The notes under the pieces: generated by a model
Seen by the model: the letters and a program-made list of their open reading frames with translations, nothing else
Told to the model about the DNA's origin: nothing
Databases searched by the model: none
In this document: piece after piece, positions 47,564 through 55,657 of the stretch
Numbering within the stretch: the stretch's first letter is position 1
Layout: the number at the start of each line of letters is the position of its first letter
Position numbers and translations under genes: made by a program
Source: Synechococcus sp. KORDI-52
GTDB lineage: Bacteria; Cyanobacteriota; Cyanobacteriia; PCC-6307; Cyanobiaceae
Length of the DNA stretch: 64,000 nt
Reading direction: 5' to 3'
Assembly: GCF_000737595.1 (NCBI RefSeq)
Contig: NZ_CP006271.1
Span: 124,001-188,000, forward strand

Positions 47564-49612
47564 ATGAAATTCGGAAAAGCACTCTCCTGGTTCTCTAAAC
47601 TGTCCAATGCTATTGAATGTCAAACCTACTACCGAGTGGGCAATGCCCTCGTGGATCAAGGCGACTTGGTTGGTGCCATTGATGCTTACAACACTGCCTT
47701 AGGGCTTAAAAATGATTTCCCAAAAGCACACAATAATCTTGGTGTCGCCCTTCAGAGAGAGGGGAGACTAGACAATGCAGTCGACTCCTATCGCAATGCC
47801 ATAAAACACAATCCCAACTTCCCAGAAGCCCACAACAACCTTGGCAATGCCCTAAAGGACCTGGGGAAGCTCAGCACAGCAATCGACTCCTACAAAACCG
47901 CCATAGCACTCAAGCCCAATTACGCCGAGGCTCACAACAATCTCGGAACTACATACCAGGAACAAGGAAATATAAATGAGGCAATCACTTCCTACAACAA
48001 AAGCCTTAAACTCAAGCCCAAACAACCTCTTATTTATAACAACATAGGGCTTAGCCTTCAAGCACAGGGAGACTTTTCAGCAGCAATTAACTCCTATAAA
48101 GCAGCAATAGTACTCCAGCAGGACTTCCCTGAGGCTCACCGGAACTGCGGCCTTGCTCTGCAACAACAAGGCAATATAGTCGCAGCCATTACCTCATATA
48201 AAACAGCCATAAAATTCCAACCCAATGATCCAGGTGCTCACATTAACCTCGGCATTGCCCTACAGAAAGAAGGAGAACTGGAAGCTGCAATCTCCTCCTA
48301 CAGCAAAGCATTGCAACTCAACCCCCTCCACCCGAAAGCGCACAACAATCTTGGCATTGCTCTCCAAGAACAAGGCAAACTAACAGAAGCAATAAAAAGT
48401 TTCAACACAGCAATAGAACTCAATCCTGACTACCCAGAGGCTTACAACAACCTCAGCATTGCCCTTAAAGAACAAGGCAACTCAACCGCAGCCATTGAAT
48501 ACTTCAATAAAGCACTACAACTCAATCCCGACAACCCAGAAACTCACTACAATCTGGGAAATACATTCGTCCAAGACGGCCGCCCAGACGAAGCCATCGT
48601 CTCATACAAAACAGCATTAAAACTCAACCCTAACTACTTAGCAGTCCATTGGAATTGCTCACATGCATTGCTTCTGAGCGGCAACTATAAGGATGGATGG
48701 GTAAAATATGAATGGCGTTCTAGAACTGAAAAGCCCTCACTTCCACATGCCAATCCAATCTGCCCACGCCTAGACAACGACACTCTCTCAGATATCAACA
48801 AACTTCTTGTCGTCTCCGAACAAGGCTTTGGTGACACACTTCAATTCATGCGTTATGCACTTACACTCAAACAACGGGGTATTCGTACCTCTCTATGTGC
48901 TCAACCAAAACTTCACTCACTGATTCGGGCATCAGGCATTGATGCATCACCTCTAACTCCAGAACGGGCCAATCAAGTTACTGATGGCAAATGGATACCG
49001 CTTCTTTCATTACCCAAATACTTAGAAGTCAGCCCAGACAACCCAATCATCACGGAGCCCTACATCCAAACAACGGATGAACTAAACACAAAGTGGCGAA
49101 CCATCCTCTCAGCCGAACAACGACCCATCATCGGCATTAACTGGCAAGGCAGCCCAAGCCATGAAGTAACAACATCAAAAGGTCGCTCCTTGCCACTGGA
49201 AACCTTCGCGCCCATTGCCACTCAAGACAACGCCACACTGCTCTCTCTTCAAAAAGGCTTTGGCAGCGAACAACTCGACACATGCTCCTTCAAGGAGCGT
49301 TTTGTCAGCTGCCAAGATCAAGTTAATGACACCTGGGATTTCCTCGAAACTGCTGCCATCCTCGCCAACTGCGACCTCATCATCACCAGCGATACCGCTG
49401 TCGCTCATCTCGCTGGTGGCATGGGCAAAGCCACCTGGCTTCTCCTCAAAAAAATCCCTGAATGGCGTTGGGGGTTGGAAGGCGATTCCACCTTCTGGTA
49501 TCCCACCATGCGACTGTTCCGCCAAAATGAAAATGGCGATTGGAACGAAGTCATGCAACAGGTCACACTTGCACTTCAAGAGCACTTCGGAAGTAACACA
49601 ATTCACGCTTAA
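47564..49612 (+). CDS. TPR-glycosyltransferase fusion protein, copy 2
   Basis: 682 residues, the longest copy, with about ten TPRs (residues ~20-375; e.g. FPEAHNNLGNALKDLGKLSTAIDSYKTAIALKPNYAEA). The C-terminal glycosyltransferase domain from about 388 is nearly identical to copy 1 (INKLLVVSEQGFGDTLQFMRYALTLKQRG; DTAVAHLAGGMGK; EWRWGLEGDSTFWYPTMRLFRQ). The first ~135 residues instead resemble copy 3. It is a mosaic, and the DUF6165 gene starts 30 bp after its stop, so the two are likely co-transcribed. Confidence 0.86.
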   Translation: MKFGKALSWFSKLSNAIECQTYYRVGNALVDQGDLVGAIDAYNTALGLKNDFPKAHNNLGVALQREGRLDNAVDSYRNAIKHNPNFPEAHNNLGNALKDLGKLSTAIDSYKTAIALKPNYAEAHNNLGTTYQEQGNINEAITSYNKSLKLKPKQPLIYNNIGLSLQAQGDFSAAINSYKAAIVLQQDFPEAHRNCGLALQQQGNIVAAITSYKTAIKFQPNDPGAHINLGIALQKEGELEAAISSYSKALQLNPLHPKAHNNLGIALQEQGKLTEAIKSFNTAIELNPDYPEAYNNLSIALKEQGNSTAAIEYFNKALQLNPDNPETHYNLGNTFVQDGRPDEAIVSYKTALKLNPNYLAVHWNCSHALLLSGNYKDGWVKYEWRSRTEKPSLPHANPICPRLDNDTLSDINKLLVVSEQGFGDTLQFMRYALTLKQRGIRTSLCAQPKLHSLIRASGIDASPLTPERANQVTDGKWIPLLSLPKYLEVSPDNPIITEPYIQTTDELNTKWRTILSAEQRPIIGINWQGSPSHEVTTSKGRSLPLETFAPIATQDNATLLSLQKGFGSEQLDTCSFKERFVSCQDQVNDTWDFLETAAILANCDLIITSDTAVAHLAGGMGKATWLLLKKIPEWRWGLEGDSTFWYPTMRLFRQNENGDWNEVMQQVTLALQEHFGSNTIHA

Positions 49613-49642
49613 CCAACGACTTTTCTTACTCCTGAAAACAAG

Positions 49643-50032
49643 ATGCAACCGATTCAAAACATTCAAGCACCGATCTCTCTTGGAGAGCTCATTGACAAGA
49701 TCACCATCCTCCAGATCAAAACCAACCATCTGCAAGGTGCTGCTCTGAAACACGTCACAACAGAGCTAAACGCCCTTGAGAGCACATTAAAGAATCTAAA
49801 TCTCAATGTTGATCCCAAACTCATTCAGCAACTCAAAGAAGTGAATCAAGGCCTATGGCATATAGAAGATGAAATTCGTGATCAAGAACGTCAAAAAAAC
49901 TTTGGCGACACCTTCATCCAACTTGCAAGATCGGTTTACAAGCAAAATGATCGGCGCTCAGCAATCAAAAAAGAAATCAACATAGCGTATGGATCAGCCT
50001 TCACAGAAGAAAAGTCATATCAGCCCTATTAA
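49643..50032 (+). CDS. DUF6165 family protein (intact copy)
   Basis: 129 residues, helical: ISLGELIDKITILQIKTNHLQGAALKHVTTELNALESTLKNLNLNV, then QLKEVNQGLWHIEDEIRDQERQKNFGDTFIQLARSVYKQNDRRSAIKKEIN. The SxGELxDKxTIL start is the DUF6165 signature. In other bacteria this family occurs near TPR/glycosyltransferase genes, as here. Function unknown; the pairing with the TPR-GT gene suggests a helper or partner. Confidence 0.82.
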   Translation: MQPIQNIQAPISLGELIDKITILQIKTNHLQGAALKHVTTELNALESTLKNLNLNVDPKLIQQLKEVNQGLWHIEDEIRDQERQKNFGDTFIQLARSVYKQNDRRSAIKKEINIAYGSAFTEEKSYQPY

Positions 50033-50104
50033 AACGCGACTCGCTCAAACGATTAAATATTCTACAAAACTCCTAGAAAGATGGAATGGCTGACTCCCTA
50101 AATC

Positions 50105-50128
50105 AACGAAGGGCCGGTCGTTTTTTTT
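50105..50128 (+). terminator. Possible terminator after the DUF6165 gene
   Basis: AACGA (50105-50109) pairs with TCGTT (50118-50122) around an 8-base loop and runs into TTTTTTTT (50121-50128). The stem is short, so it may be weak. Confidence 0.45.
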
Positions 50129-50190
50129 AAACGTCATCAAACCCCATAAGAATTTAGCTACACTCGGACCATAATTGGTAGTCGTATGAA

Positions 50191-51747
50191 ATGAAATTTG
50201 AAAAAGCACGATCCTGGTTCTCTAGACTTGCCAGTGCTGTTGAATGTCATACCTACTACCGAGTGGGCAATGCTCTCGTCGGTCAGGGGAACTTGGATGG
50301 TGCCATTGATGCTTACAACACTGCCTTAGGACTTAAAAATGATTTCCCAAAAGCACACAATAATCTTGGTGTCGTCCTTCAGAGAGAGGGGAGACTAGAC
50401 AATGCAGTCGCCTCCTATCGCAATGCCATAAAACACAATCCCGACTTTCCAGAAGCCCACAACAACCTTGGCAATGCCCTCAAGGATCTGGGGAAGCTCA
50501 GCACAGCAATCGACTCCTACAAAACTGCCATAGAACTCAAGCCCAATTACGCCGAGGCTCACACCAATCTCGGAACTACACTCCAAGAACAGGGAAATTT
50601 AACAGCAGCAATTGACTTCTACAAGACCGCCATAGCACTCAAGCCAAATTATGCCGAGGCTCACAACAATCTCGGTACCGCACTCCAGCAACAAGGAAAT
50701 CTAACTGCAGCAATCGCTTCCTACAACAAAGCTCTAAAACTCAAAAAGGACAACCCAGAAGTTCACTGGAACTCTTCTCTGACGATGCTCCTTGGAGGCG
50801 ACTACAAAAACGGCTGGGAGAAATATGAGTGGCGAACCAAAACAGGGAAAGTCCAATTAAAGCCTCACGCTTCACCACGCAGTAAACTATGGAACGGAAA
50901 ATTTCCCAAAAAAGAGGTCAAACTTCTCATTGTAACGGAACAAGGCTTGGGAGACACATTACAGTTCATGCGCTATGCACTAGTCCTCAAAAAATATAAG
51001 TTCAACATTTCACTTTGCGCCCCAGCAAGACTTCACCCATTAATTAAATCTTCAGGCATTGATTCGTCTCCACTGACACCTGAGCAAGCTAATCAGGTCA
51101 GCGAGGGGGAGTGGATACAACTCTTATCGGTTCCAAGATATCTAAATATAAGCCCAGCCAATCCAATCATCACCGGAGCCTATATAAAGCCTACAGATAA
51201 ACTCAGTTGCAAATGGAAAAAGATTCTCTCAACAAATCAAATGCCGAATATTGGCATCAACTGGCGGGGCAATCGAGACGACACCAACAAACAAGGTAGA
51301 AATATACCCATCCACAGTTTCAGGAAAATAGTTGACTCATATACGGGTAATTTTCTGTGCTTACAAAGAGGCTCTCAACCTTTGGAGATTGAGCAATTAC
51401 AGAAAAATCGAAAGATAACACCACATCAGCTAGACATTTTGAGAATTGCGGATTCAGAGCATCCAGAAGACTTTCTTGAATACGCAGCAATCATCAACAA
51501 TTGCGATTTAGTAATTACTACAGGGTCTACAGCTGCCCACATGGCTGCTGGCATGGGAATTCCAACCTGGGTTCTGCTACCAAAGGTCCCCGATTGGCGT
51601 TGGGGGCTCTACGGCGATTCCACCTTCTGGTATCCCTCCATGCGACTGTTCCGCCAAAATGAAAATGGCGATTGGAACGAAGTCATGCAGCGGGTCAAAC
51701 TTGCGCTTCAAGAACACTTCGGCGGTGGCTTAAGCACAAGAATCTGA
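50191..51747 (+). CDS. TPR-glycosyltransferase fusion protein, copy 3
   Basis: 518 residues with about five TPRs (~20-205), the first ~135 nearly identical to copy 2. The glycosyltransferase domain from ~216 has diverged (KLLIVTEQGLGDTLQFMRYALVLKKYKF, NIGINWRGNRDDTNKQGR, TTGSTAAHMAAGMGIPTWVLLPKVPDWRWGLYGDSTFWYP), yet the last ~40 codons again match copies 1 and 2 closely. The pattern points to gene conversion at both ends with an independent middle. No DUF6165 gene follows. Specificity may differ from the other two. Confidence 0.85.
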   Translation: MKFEKARSWFSRLASAVECHTYYRVGNALVGQGNLDGAIDAYNTALGLKNDFPKAHNNLGVVLQREGRLDNAVASYRNAIKHNPDFPEAHNNLGNALKDLGKLSTAIDSYKTAIELKPNYAEAHTNLGTTLQEQGNLTAAIDFYKTAIALKPNYAEAHNNLGTALQQQGNLTAAIASYNKALKLKKDNPEVHWNSSLTMLLGGDYKNGWEKYEWRTKTGKVQLKPHASPRSKLWNGKFPKKEVKLLIVTEQGLGDTLQFMRYALVLKKYKFNISLCAPARLHPLIKSSGIDSSPLTPEQANQVSEGEWIQLLSVPRYLNISPANPIITGAYIKPTDKLSCKWKKILSTNQMPNIGINWRGNRDDTNKQGRNIPIHSFRKIVDSYTGNFLCLQRGSQPLEIEQLQKNRKITPHQLDILRIADSEHPEDFLEYAAIINNCDLVITTGSTAAHMAAGMGIPTWVLLPKVPDWRWGLYGDSTFWYPSMRLFRQNENGDWNEVMQRVKLALQEHFGGGLSTRI

Positions 51748-51834
51748 GCTGGCCGGGCTCAACAATCGAGCGGAAGTGAAATGAAATCAATGACAGGCAG
51801 CCAGCTGGACGCCACGCTTGATCCAGCATGAACT

Positions 51835-52575
51835 GTGCAGGCGTTGAACAGCAATCTCCAGGCACGGCGGGATGGGGTGTTTCTGGTGCTGGCCGGCCTG
51901 TTCCTGGGCACCCTGGGCATGCTCAACATCCTGGGGCTGACCCGCTTCCTTCAACTGGGCAGCATTGGCGGCTGGCCGATCGTGGTGGCCGTCGGTGCCC
52001 TGCCGTATCCGATCACGTTCCTCTGCACTGATCTGATCAGTGAACTCTGGGGAGAACAGAAAGCCAATCAAGTGGTGTGGGTTGGGCTGCTGCTCAACGG
52101 CTGGGTGCTGCTGATCCTCTGGCTCGGAGGACTGTTGCCGGGCATGGCGGGCACGGACGACGCCACGTTCCGCACGATTCAGCAACTCAGCTTCGGATCA
52201 GTCGGTGCCTCGATGGTGGCTTACCTCACGGCGCAGTTCGTGGACGTGCGGCTGTTCCATTTCTGGAAACAGCTCACCAAAGGCAAAGCGCTCTGGCTGC
52301 GCAACAACGGCTCCACCCTGGTGAGCCAGTTGGTGGACACCAGTGCAGTGGTGCTGATCAGCCATTACGGCGCCCATGTGCTCCCAGTGCAACCGGAACG
52401 CTCTGTGCTGCCGCAGTTGATCAGCTTCATCGGCAGCGGCTACCTGTTCAAGCTGCTGGCGGCGCTGACCGACACGCTTCCCTTCATCTGGCTCACGGGA
52501 TGGCTGAGGGAATGGCTGGACATTCCTGGAGATGGACGTGAACTCACAACAGAAACCACAGGATCGCTGCAGTAG
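51835..52575 (+). CDS. VUT/YhhQ-type queuosine-precursor transporter family protein
   Basis: 246 residues with about six hydrophobic segments. ALPYPITFLCTDLISELWGEQKANQVVWVGLLLN is the YhhQ/VUT signature, with ASMVAYLTAQFVDVRLFHFWKQLTKGKALWLRNNGSTLVSQLVDT following. This family imports 7-cyano-7-deazaguanine-type precursors or related molecules. Start is GTG at 51835. The gene is GC-rich again, so it lies just outside the AT-rich island. Confidence 0.85.
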   Translation: MQALNSNLQARRDGVFLVLAGLFLGTLGMLNILGLTRFLQLGSIGGWPIVVAVGALPYPITFLCTDLISELWGEQKANQVVWVGLLLNGWVLLILWLGGLLPGMAGTDDATFRTIQQLSFGSVGASMVAYLTAQFVDVRLFHFWKQLTKGKALWLRNNGSTLVSQLVDTSAVVLISHYGAHVLPVQPERSVLPQLISFIGSGYLFKLLAALTDTLPFIWLTGWLREWLDIPGDGRELTTETTGSLQ

Positions 52576-52616
52576 CGCTGCATCCACGCCAAGCTGAGCT
52601 CATTCCAGGCCAGGTG

Positions 52617-52760
52617 ATGGACGCAGCCACCTCCAGCTTCAACCTCGGCACTGTGCTTCTCGCCAGCGTCGTGCTCTTCCCTCTGGCCTGCCTGTTCTTC
52701 GGAACCCGTGGCGGCTACTACAACACCGATCAGTACGACGGCAACGGCACCGCCCACTGA
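52617..52760 (+). CDS. 47-residue single-membrane-segment protein
   Basis: ATG at 52617 to TGA at 52760. Residues ~8-28 are hydrophobic (FNLGTVLLASVVLFPLACLFF), then a hydrophilic tail GTRGGYYNTDQYDGNGTAH. The layout (one membrane segment, Tyr/Asp/Asn-rich tail) is like small NDH-1 or photosystem subunits, and the tail recalls NdhP-type subunits, but I cannot confirm that. It is 44 bp before the creatininase gene. Confidence 0.65.
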   Translation: MDAATSSFNLGTVLLASVVLFPLACLFFGTRGGYYNTDQYDGNGTAH

Positions 52761-52803
52761 TCGGCTGGAATTGAGCGATCATCAGGGCATTGGTTCTGCC
52801 TGA

Positions 52804-53592
52804 ATGACCGCTGCAACTCCCGGTCCTGTCGACAGCACGGATGCCATTCGCCTCGCACTGCGCAGTTGGCCTGAGGTAGAGAGCTACCTCCAGGGCTGCA
52901 GGGGGGTGATTATTCCCCTGGGATCCACCGAGCAGCACGGCCCCACCGGCGCCATCGGCACCGACGCCCTCACCGCAGAAGCGGTGGCCCTGGAGGTGGG
53001 GCGACGCACCGGAGTTTTGGTGACTCCAGCCCAAGCCTTCGGCATGGCGGAACATCACCTTAGTTTTGCGGGAACGATGAGCCTGCAGCCGGCAACACTT
53101 CTGGCCGTTCTGCACGACCTGGTGTTGTCCCTGGGCCGGCATGGCTTCGAACGGGTGTTCGTGATCAATGGCCATGGCGGCAACATCGCAACGGCCAAAG
53201 CCGCCTTTGCCCAGGCCCACGGCACCGCCACGACACGCAATCTCCCCGTCGCCCCACAGCTGCGTTGTCGCCTCGCCAACTGGTTTATGGCGGGCCCCGT
53301 GATGCGCCAGGCACGCGATCTGTATGGGGACAAAGAAGGCCATCACGCCACGCCCAGCGAAATCGCTGTCACCCTCGCTGTGGAGCCCAGCCTGCAGAGC
53401 AAGCAGCGACCACTGCCCGACCCCGCACCGGCAGGACCAATTCATGGACCAGACGACTTCCGTCGCCGTCATCCCGATGGACGCATGGGGTCCCACCCCT
53501 CCCTGGCCACCGCCCAGCATGGTGACGCCTTGCTGGAGACAGCTGCCACCGCGTTGAGCGAGGATCTGCGCACGTTCCTCGGCGAGTCATGA
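52804..53592 (+). CDS. Creatininase family amidohydrolase
   Basis: 262 residues with the family metal-site motifs: [52 protein letters not shown] and [18 protein letters not shown]. The Glu, His and Asp ligands of the two-metal site are present. Cyanobacterial members have no known substrate; relatives hydrolyse cyclic amides. The last 4 bases overlap gatC (ATGA), so the two are translationally coupled. Confidence 0.88.
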   Translation: MTAATPGPVDSTDAIRLALRSWPEVESYLQGCRGVIIPLGSTEQHGPTGAIGTDALTAEAVALEVGRRTGVLVTPAQAFGMAEHHLSFAGTMSLQPATLLAVLHDLVLSLGRHGFERVFVINGHGGNIATAKAAFAQAHGTATTRNLPVAPQLRCRLANWFMAGPVMRQARDLYGDKEGHHATPSEIAVTLAVEPSLQSKQRPLPDPAPAGPIHGPDDFRRRHPDGRMGSHPSLATAQHGDALLETAATALSEDLRTFLGES

Positions 53593-53882
53593 GCCAGATT
53601 TCCAGCGACGACGTCCGCAAGGTGGCCAAGCTCGCCCGTCTTGATCTGCCCGAGGACAAAATTGCGACCTACACCGGTCAGCTCGAGTCCATCCTCGAAT
53701 ACGTGGGTCAGCTCCAACAGGTGGACACCGAAGGCGTTCCGGAAACCACCCGAGCTGTGGAGGTGACCAATGTCACCCGGGCCGACGGCGTGCAGCCGAC
53801 GCCGGTGCGTGAAGACATCCTCAATCAGGCGCCTCAAAGGGAAGGTGACTTCTTCCGGGTTCCGAAAATCCTGGCCAACTGA
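53589..53882 (+). CDS. gatC: Asp/Glu-tRNA amidotransferase subunit C
   Basis: 97-residue Gat[69 protein letters not shown], and the end [13 protein letters not shown]. GatCAB forms Gln-tRNA(Gln) by transamidation. It overlaps the creatininase gene by 4 bases; gatA and gatB are not here, as is common in cyanobacteria. Convergent with crtR, 7-bp gap. Confidence 0.95.
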   Translation: MSQISSDDVRKVAKLARLDLPEDKIATYTGQLESILEYVGQLQQVDTEGVPETTRAVEVTNVTRADGVQPTPVREDILNQAPQREGDFFRVPKILAN

Positions 53883-53889
53883 ATCCAAT

Positions 53890-54921
53890 TCAGCGGGACA
53901 TCCAACGCTTTGGCTCGGTTTTGATCGCGATGCGGTCAACAAAACCAAGCCAGTGGCGACGCAGCCCCCGCCCGGGCATAAAACGGGCTGCGCGCCTCAT
54001 CTTTCCGCTGCGCCGCTTGTGGCTGCGCACTCCAACAAGGATGTCGTAGAGGAAGTTGTAGCCATCCTTACGGGTCTCAAAAATGCCCAACCGCTGGGGA
54101 GATCCCTTGGAATCGAGCAGAGGCTTGGTCGCCTCATAGGCCGGTTTGTATTCGAACCAGGGGATGGATGGCCAGAGGTGATGAACCAGGTGATAGTTCT
54201 GCCCCATGATCAGCCAGTTCATCAGCCTGCCGGGGTAAATCCGGGCGTTCGTCCAGCGGTTGCGGGAGGTGAACGGCCGATGCGGCAGGTAGTCAAAAAA
54301 CAGACCCAGCGTCACCCCCACCATCAAGGCAGGGGCAAACCAGCAGTTGAAGATGAAGGGCAGGAAGTCAAAGCGAGCCGCCGCCAGAACGATCACCACA
54401 AAAATGCTGCGTTCCAGCCCCCACTGCATCAACTCCCAGCGGCGCCAGAGGCGCCGCTGAAAGAAAAACCACTCATGATAGAAAAATCTCGGGGCAATCA
54501 GCCAGAGCGGCCCGAACGTGCTGACGATGTGATCGGGGTCGTTCTTCGGGTCATTCACATGGGCGTGATGCTCAAGATGCACCCGGGTGAAGACGGGGAA
54601 GCTGAAGCCAAGCAACAATGCCGAGCCATGGCCCATGGCCTGATTGATCCACCGGTTGGGATGGGCCGCGTTGTGGCAGGCGTCATGAATCACCGTCCCT
54701 TCCAGGTGCAGCGCCAAAAAGCCCGTGCACAGCAACACCGGCAGGGGCAAAGCGGCCACAAACCAGCCCCAGATGGTCAGAACCGCCAGGGCATAGCCAC
54801 CAAGGAAGAGGCCGACCGTTGGGTTCCAACAGGCCGGCGGGTCAACAAATTCTCGCGGAACCGAGCGATAGCCCACACCCACCGGACGAGGCTGCTGTTG
54901 TTGAACAGTGCTCTGGTGCAT
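53890..54921 (-). CDS. crtR: Beta-carotene hydroxylase (CrtR type)
   Basis: 343-residue membrane di-iron hydroxylase that makes zeaxanthin. Histidine motifs HDACHNAAH, HLEHHAHVNDP and HLVHHLWP, of the fatty-acid-desaturase-like superfamily, and four hydrophobic segments are present. Zeaxanthin is a major photoprotective pigment of marine picocyanobacteria. ATG at 54921 gives MHQSTVQQQQPRPVGV; the same frame runs on upstream through tRNA-Leu and must be non-coding there. Confidence 0.92.
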   Translation of the reverse strand: MHQSTVQQQQPRPVGVGYRSVPREFVDPPACWNPTVGLFLGGYALAVLTIWGWFVAALPLPVLLCTGFLALHLEGTVIHDACHNAAHPNRWINQAMGHGSALLLGFSFPVFTRVHLEHHAHVNDPKNDPDHIVSTFGPLWLIAPRFFYHEWFFFQRRLWRRWELMQWGLERSIFVVIVLAAARFDFLPFIFNCWFAPALMVGVTLGLFFDYLPHRPFTSRNRWTNARIYPGRLMNWLIMGQNYHLVHHLWPSIPWFEYKPAYEATKPLLDSKGSPQRLGIFETRKDGYNFLYDILVGVRSHKRRSGKMRRAARFMPGRGLRRHWLGFVDRIAIKTEPKRWMSR

Positions 54922-54975
54922 CCGGAGGTCAGGCAACAAGTTTGTAACGATCCAGAACCACGGTAGAGAAAGGAA

Positions 54976-55057
54976 TGCCCACCGGGGGACTTGAACCCCC
55001 ACGACCGAAGCCACTGGTACCTAAAACCAGCGCGTCTACCAATTCCGCCAGATGGGC
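54976..55057 (-). tRNA. tRNA-Leu(UAG)
   Basis: 82-nt class II tRNA on the minus strand: acceptor GCCCATC/GGTGGGC with discriminator A, anticodon stem CTGGT/ACCAG and loop TTTAGGT giving anticodon TAG, a long variable arm, and T-loop TTCAAGT. It sits between crtR and ycf66. Confidence 0.95.
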
Positions 55058-55111
55058 AAGGCCCTGACTTTAGGGATCGGCCCAGAATGAGAGCAGACCG
55101 CCTCACCACGG

Positions 55112-55630
55112 ATGCTCGCGACCCTCAGCGGCGATCTCTGCCTCCTGCTTGGCCTGGCACTCCTGCTGCTTCCCCTTCTGGCCGTTGAACTCAGCCGACC
55201 TCGGGATGGCGTTTGGGGCGCAGTGGTGTTGCTGCTGGGTCTTGTTTTGGTCACCAGCACGGACCGGCTGCGGGGAGCGCCGATGCTTGCCGTTCTCTGC
55301 GCAGGCCTGCTCATGGCTCGGTTGGGCACTGAGGTCGCACAATCCCGTTGGAACAGCCTCAGCGAAACCGAGCAACAACAGTTCACCTCGCTGGACCACT
55401 GGCGCACCAGCGTTCAACAGCTCCTCATCACCACAGGCCGGGTGGGCGAGGGGATCAGCGGCATCGCCAAACAGCTCAAACCGGCTGGAAAATCAGGGGT
55501 GACGGGCAAAAAATGGGTGCGTCCCGATTCCCCTGAAACCACCGACACAAGCGACGATGCGTCGTCAGAAGCAGCCAGCATCGAACCCAATCCGCCAGCG
55601 GAGGCCACATCCCCAGAAGGTGAAGACTGA
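55112..55630 (+). CDS. Ycf66 family protein
   Basis: 172 residues: two or three hydrophobic segments within the first 70 (LCLLLGLALLLLPLLAVE, VWGAVVLLLGLVLVTSTDR, MLAVLCAGLLMARLGTEVAQSRW), then a hydrophilic, Ser/Glu/Pro-rich C-terminus with acidic end. The membrane part and RLGTEVAQSRW fit Ycf66, conserved in cyanobacteria and some plastids, role unknown. It is 27 bp before ileS, so they may be co-transcribed. Confidence 0.78.
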   Translation: MLATLSGDLCLLLGLALLLLPLLAVELSRPRDGVWGAVVLLLGLVLVTSTDRLRGAPMLAVLCAGLLMARLGTEVAQSRWNSLSETEQQQFTSLDHWRTSVQQLLITTGRVGEGISGIAKQLKPAGKSGVTGKKWVRPDSPETTDTSDDASSEAASIEPNPPAEATSPEGED

Positions 55631-55657
55631 TAATCCCGAGGCCAGAGCAGGGACCCC

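Larger units (their letters stand above)
44259..51750. other. AT-rich genomic island with TPR-glycosyltransferase array
   Basis: From about 44.3 kb the base composition drops sharply and stays AT-rich, with Lys/Asn-rich proteins, until about 51.75 kb. Inside are a methyltransferase gene, three TPR-glycosyltransferase paralogs, one DUF6165 gene and two DUF6165 remnants, all on the plus strand. Flanks are GC-rich core genes (mpg/pyrB and a YhhQ-like transporter). No integrase, transposase or target-site repeat was seen, so the entry route is unknown. Confidence 0.75.

Noticed and set aside
45600-50760. Regularly repeated DNA that might be taken for a CRISPR array
   Set aside because: The ~102-bp periodicity is 34-residue TPR coding sequence in an open frame; repeats are imperfect and have no spacers.
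44259-51750. Prophage or transposon origin for the AT-rich island
   Set aside because: No integrase, transposase, terminase or flanking direct repeats were seen, so only low GC and gene content mark it as an island.
54922-55014. N-terminal extension of crtR through tRNA-Leu
   Set aside because: The extension covers the tRNA gene and is not part of the hydroxylase family; the ATG at 54921 is used.
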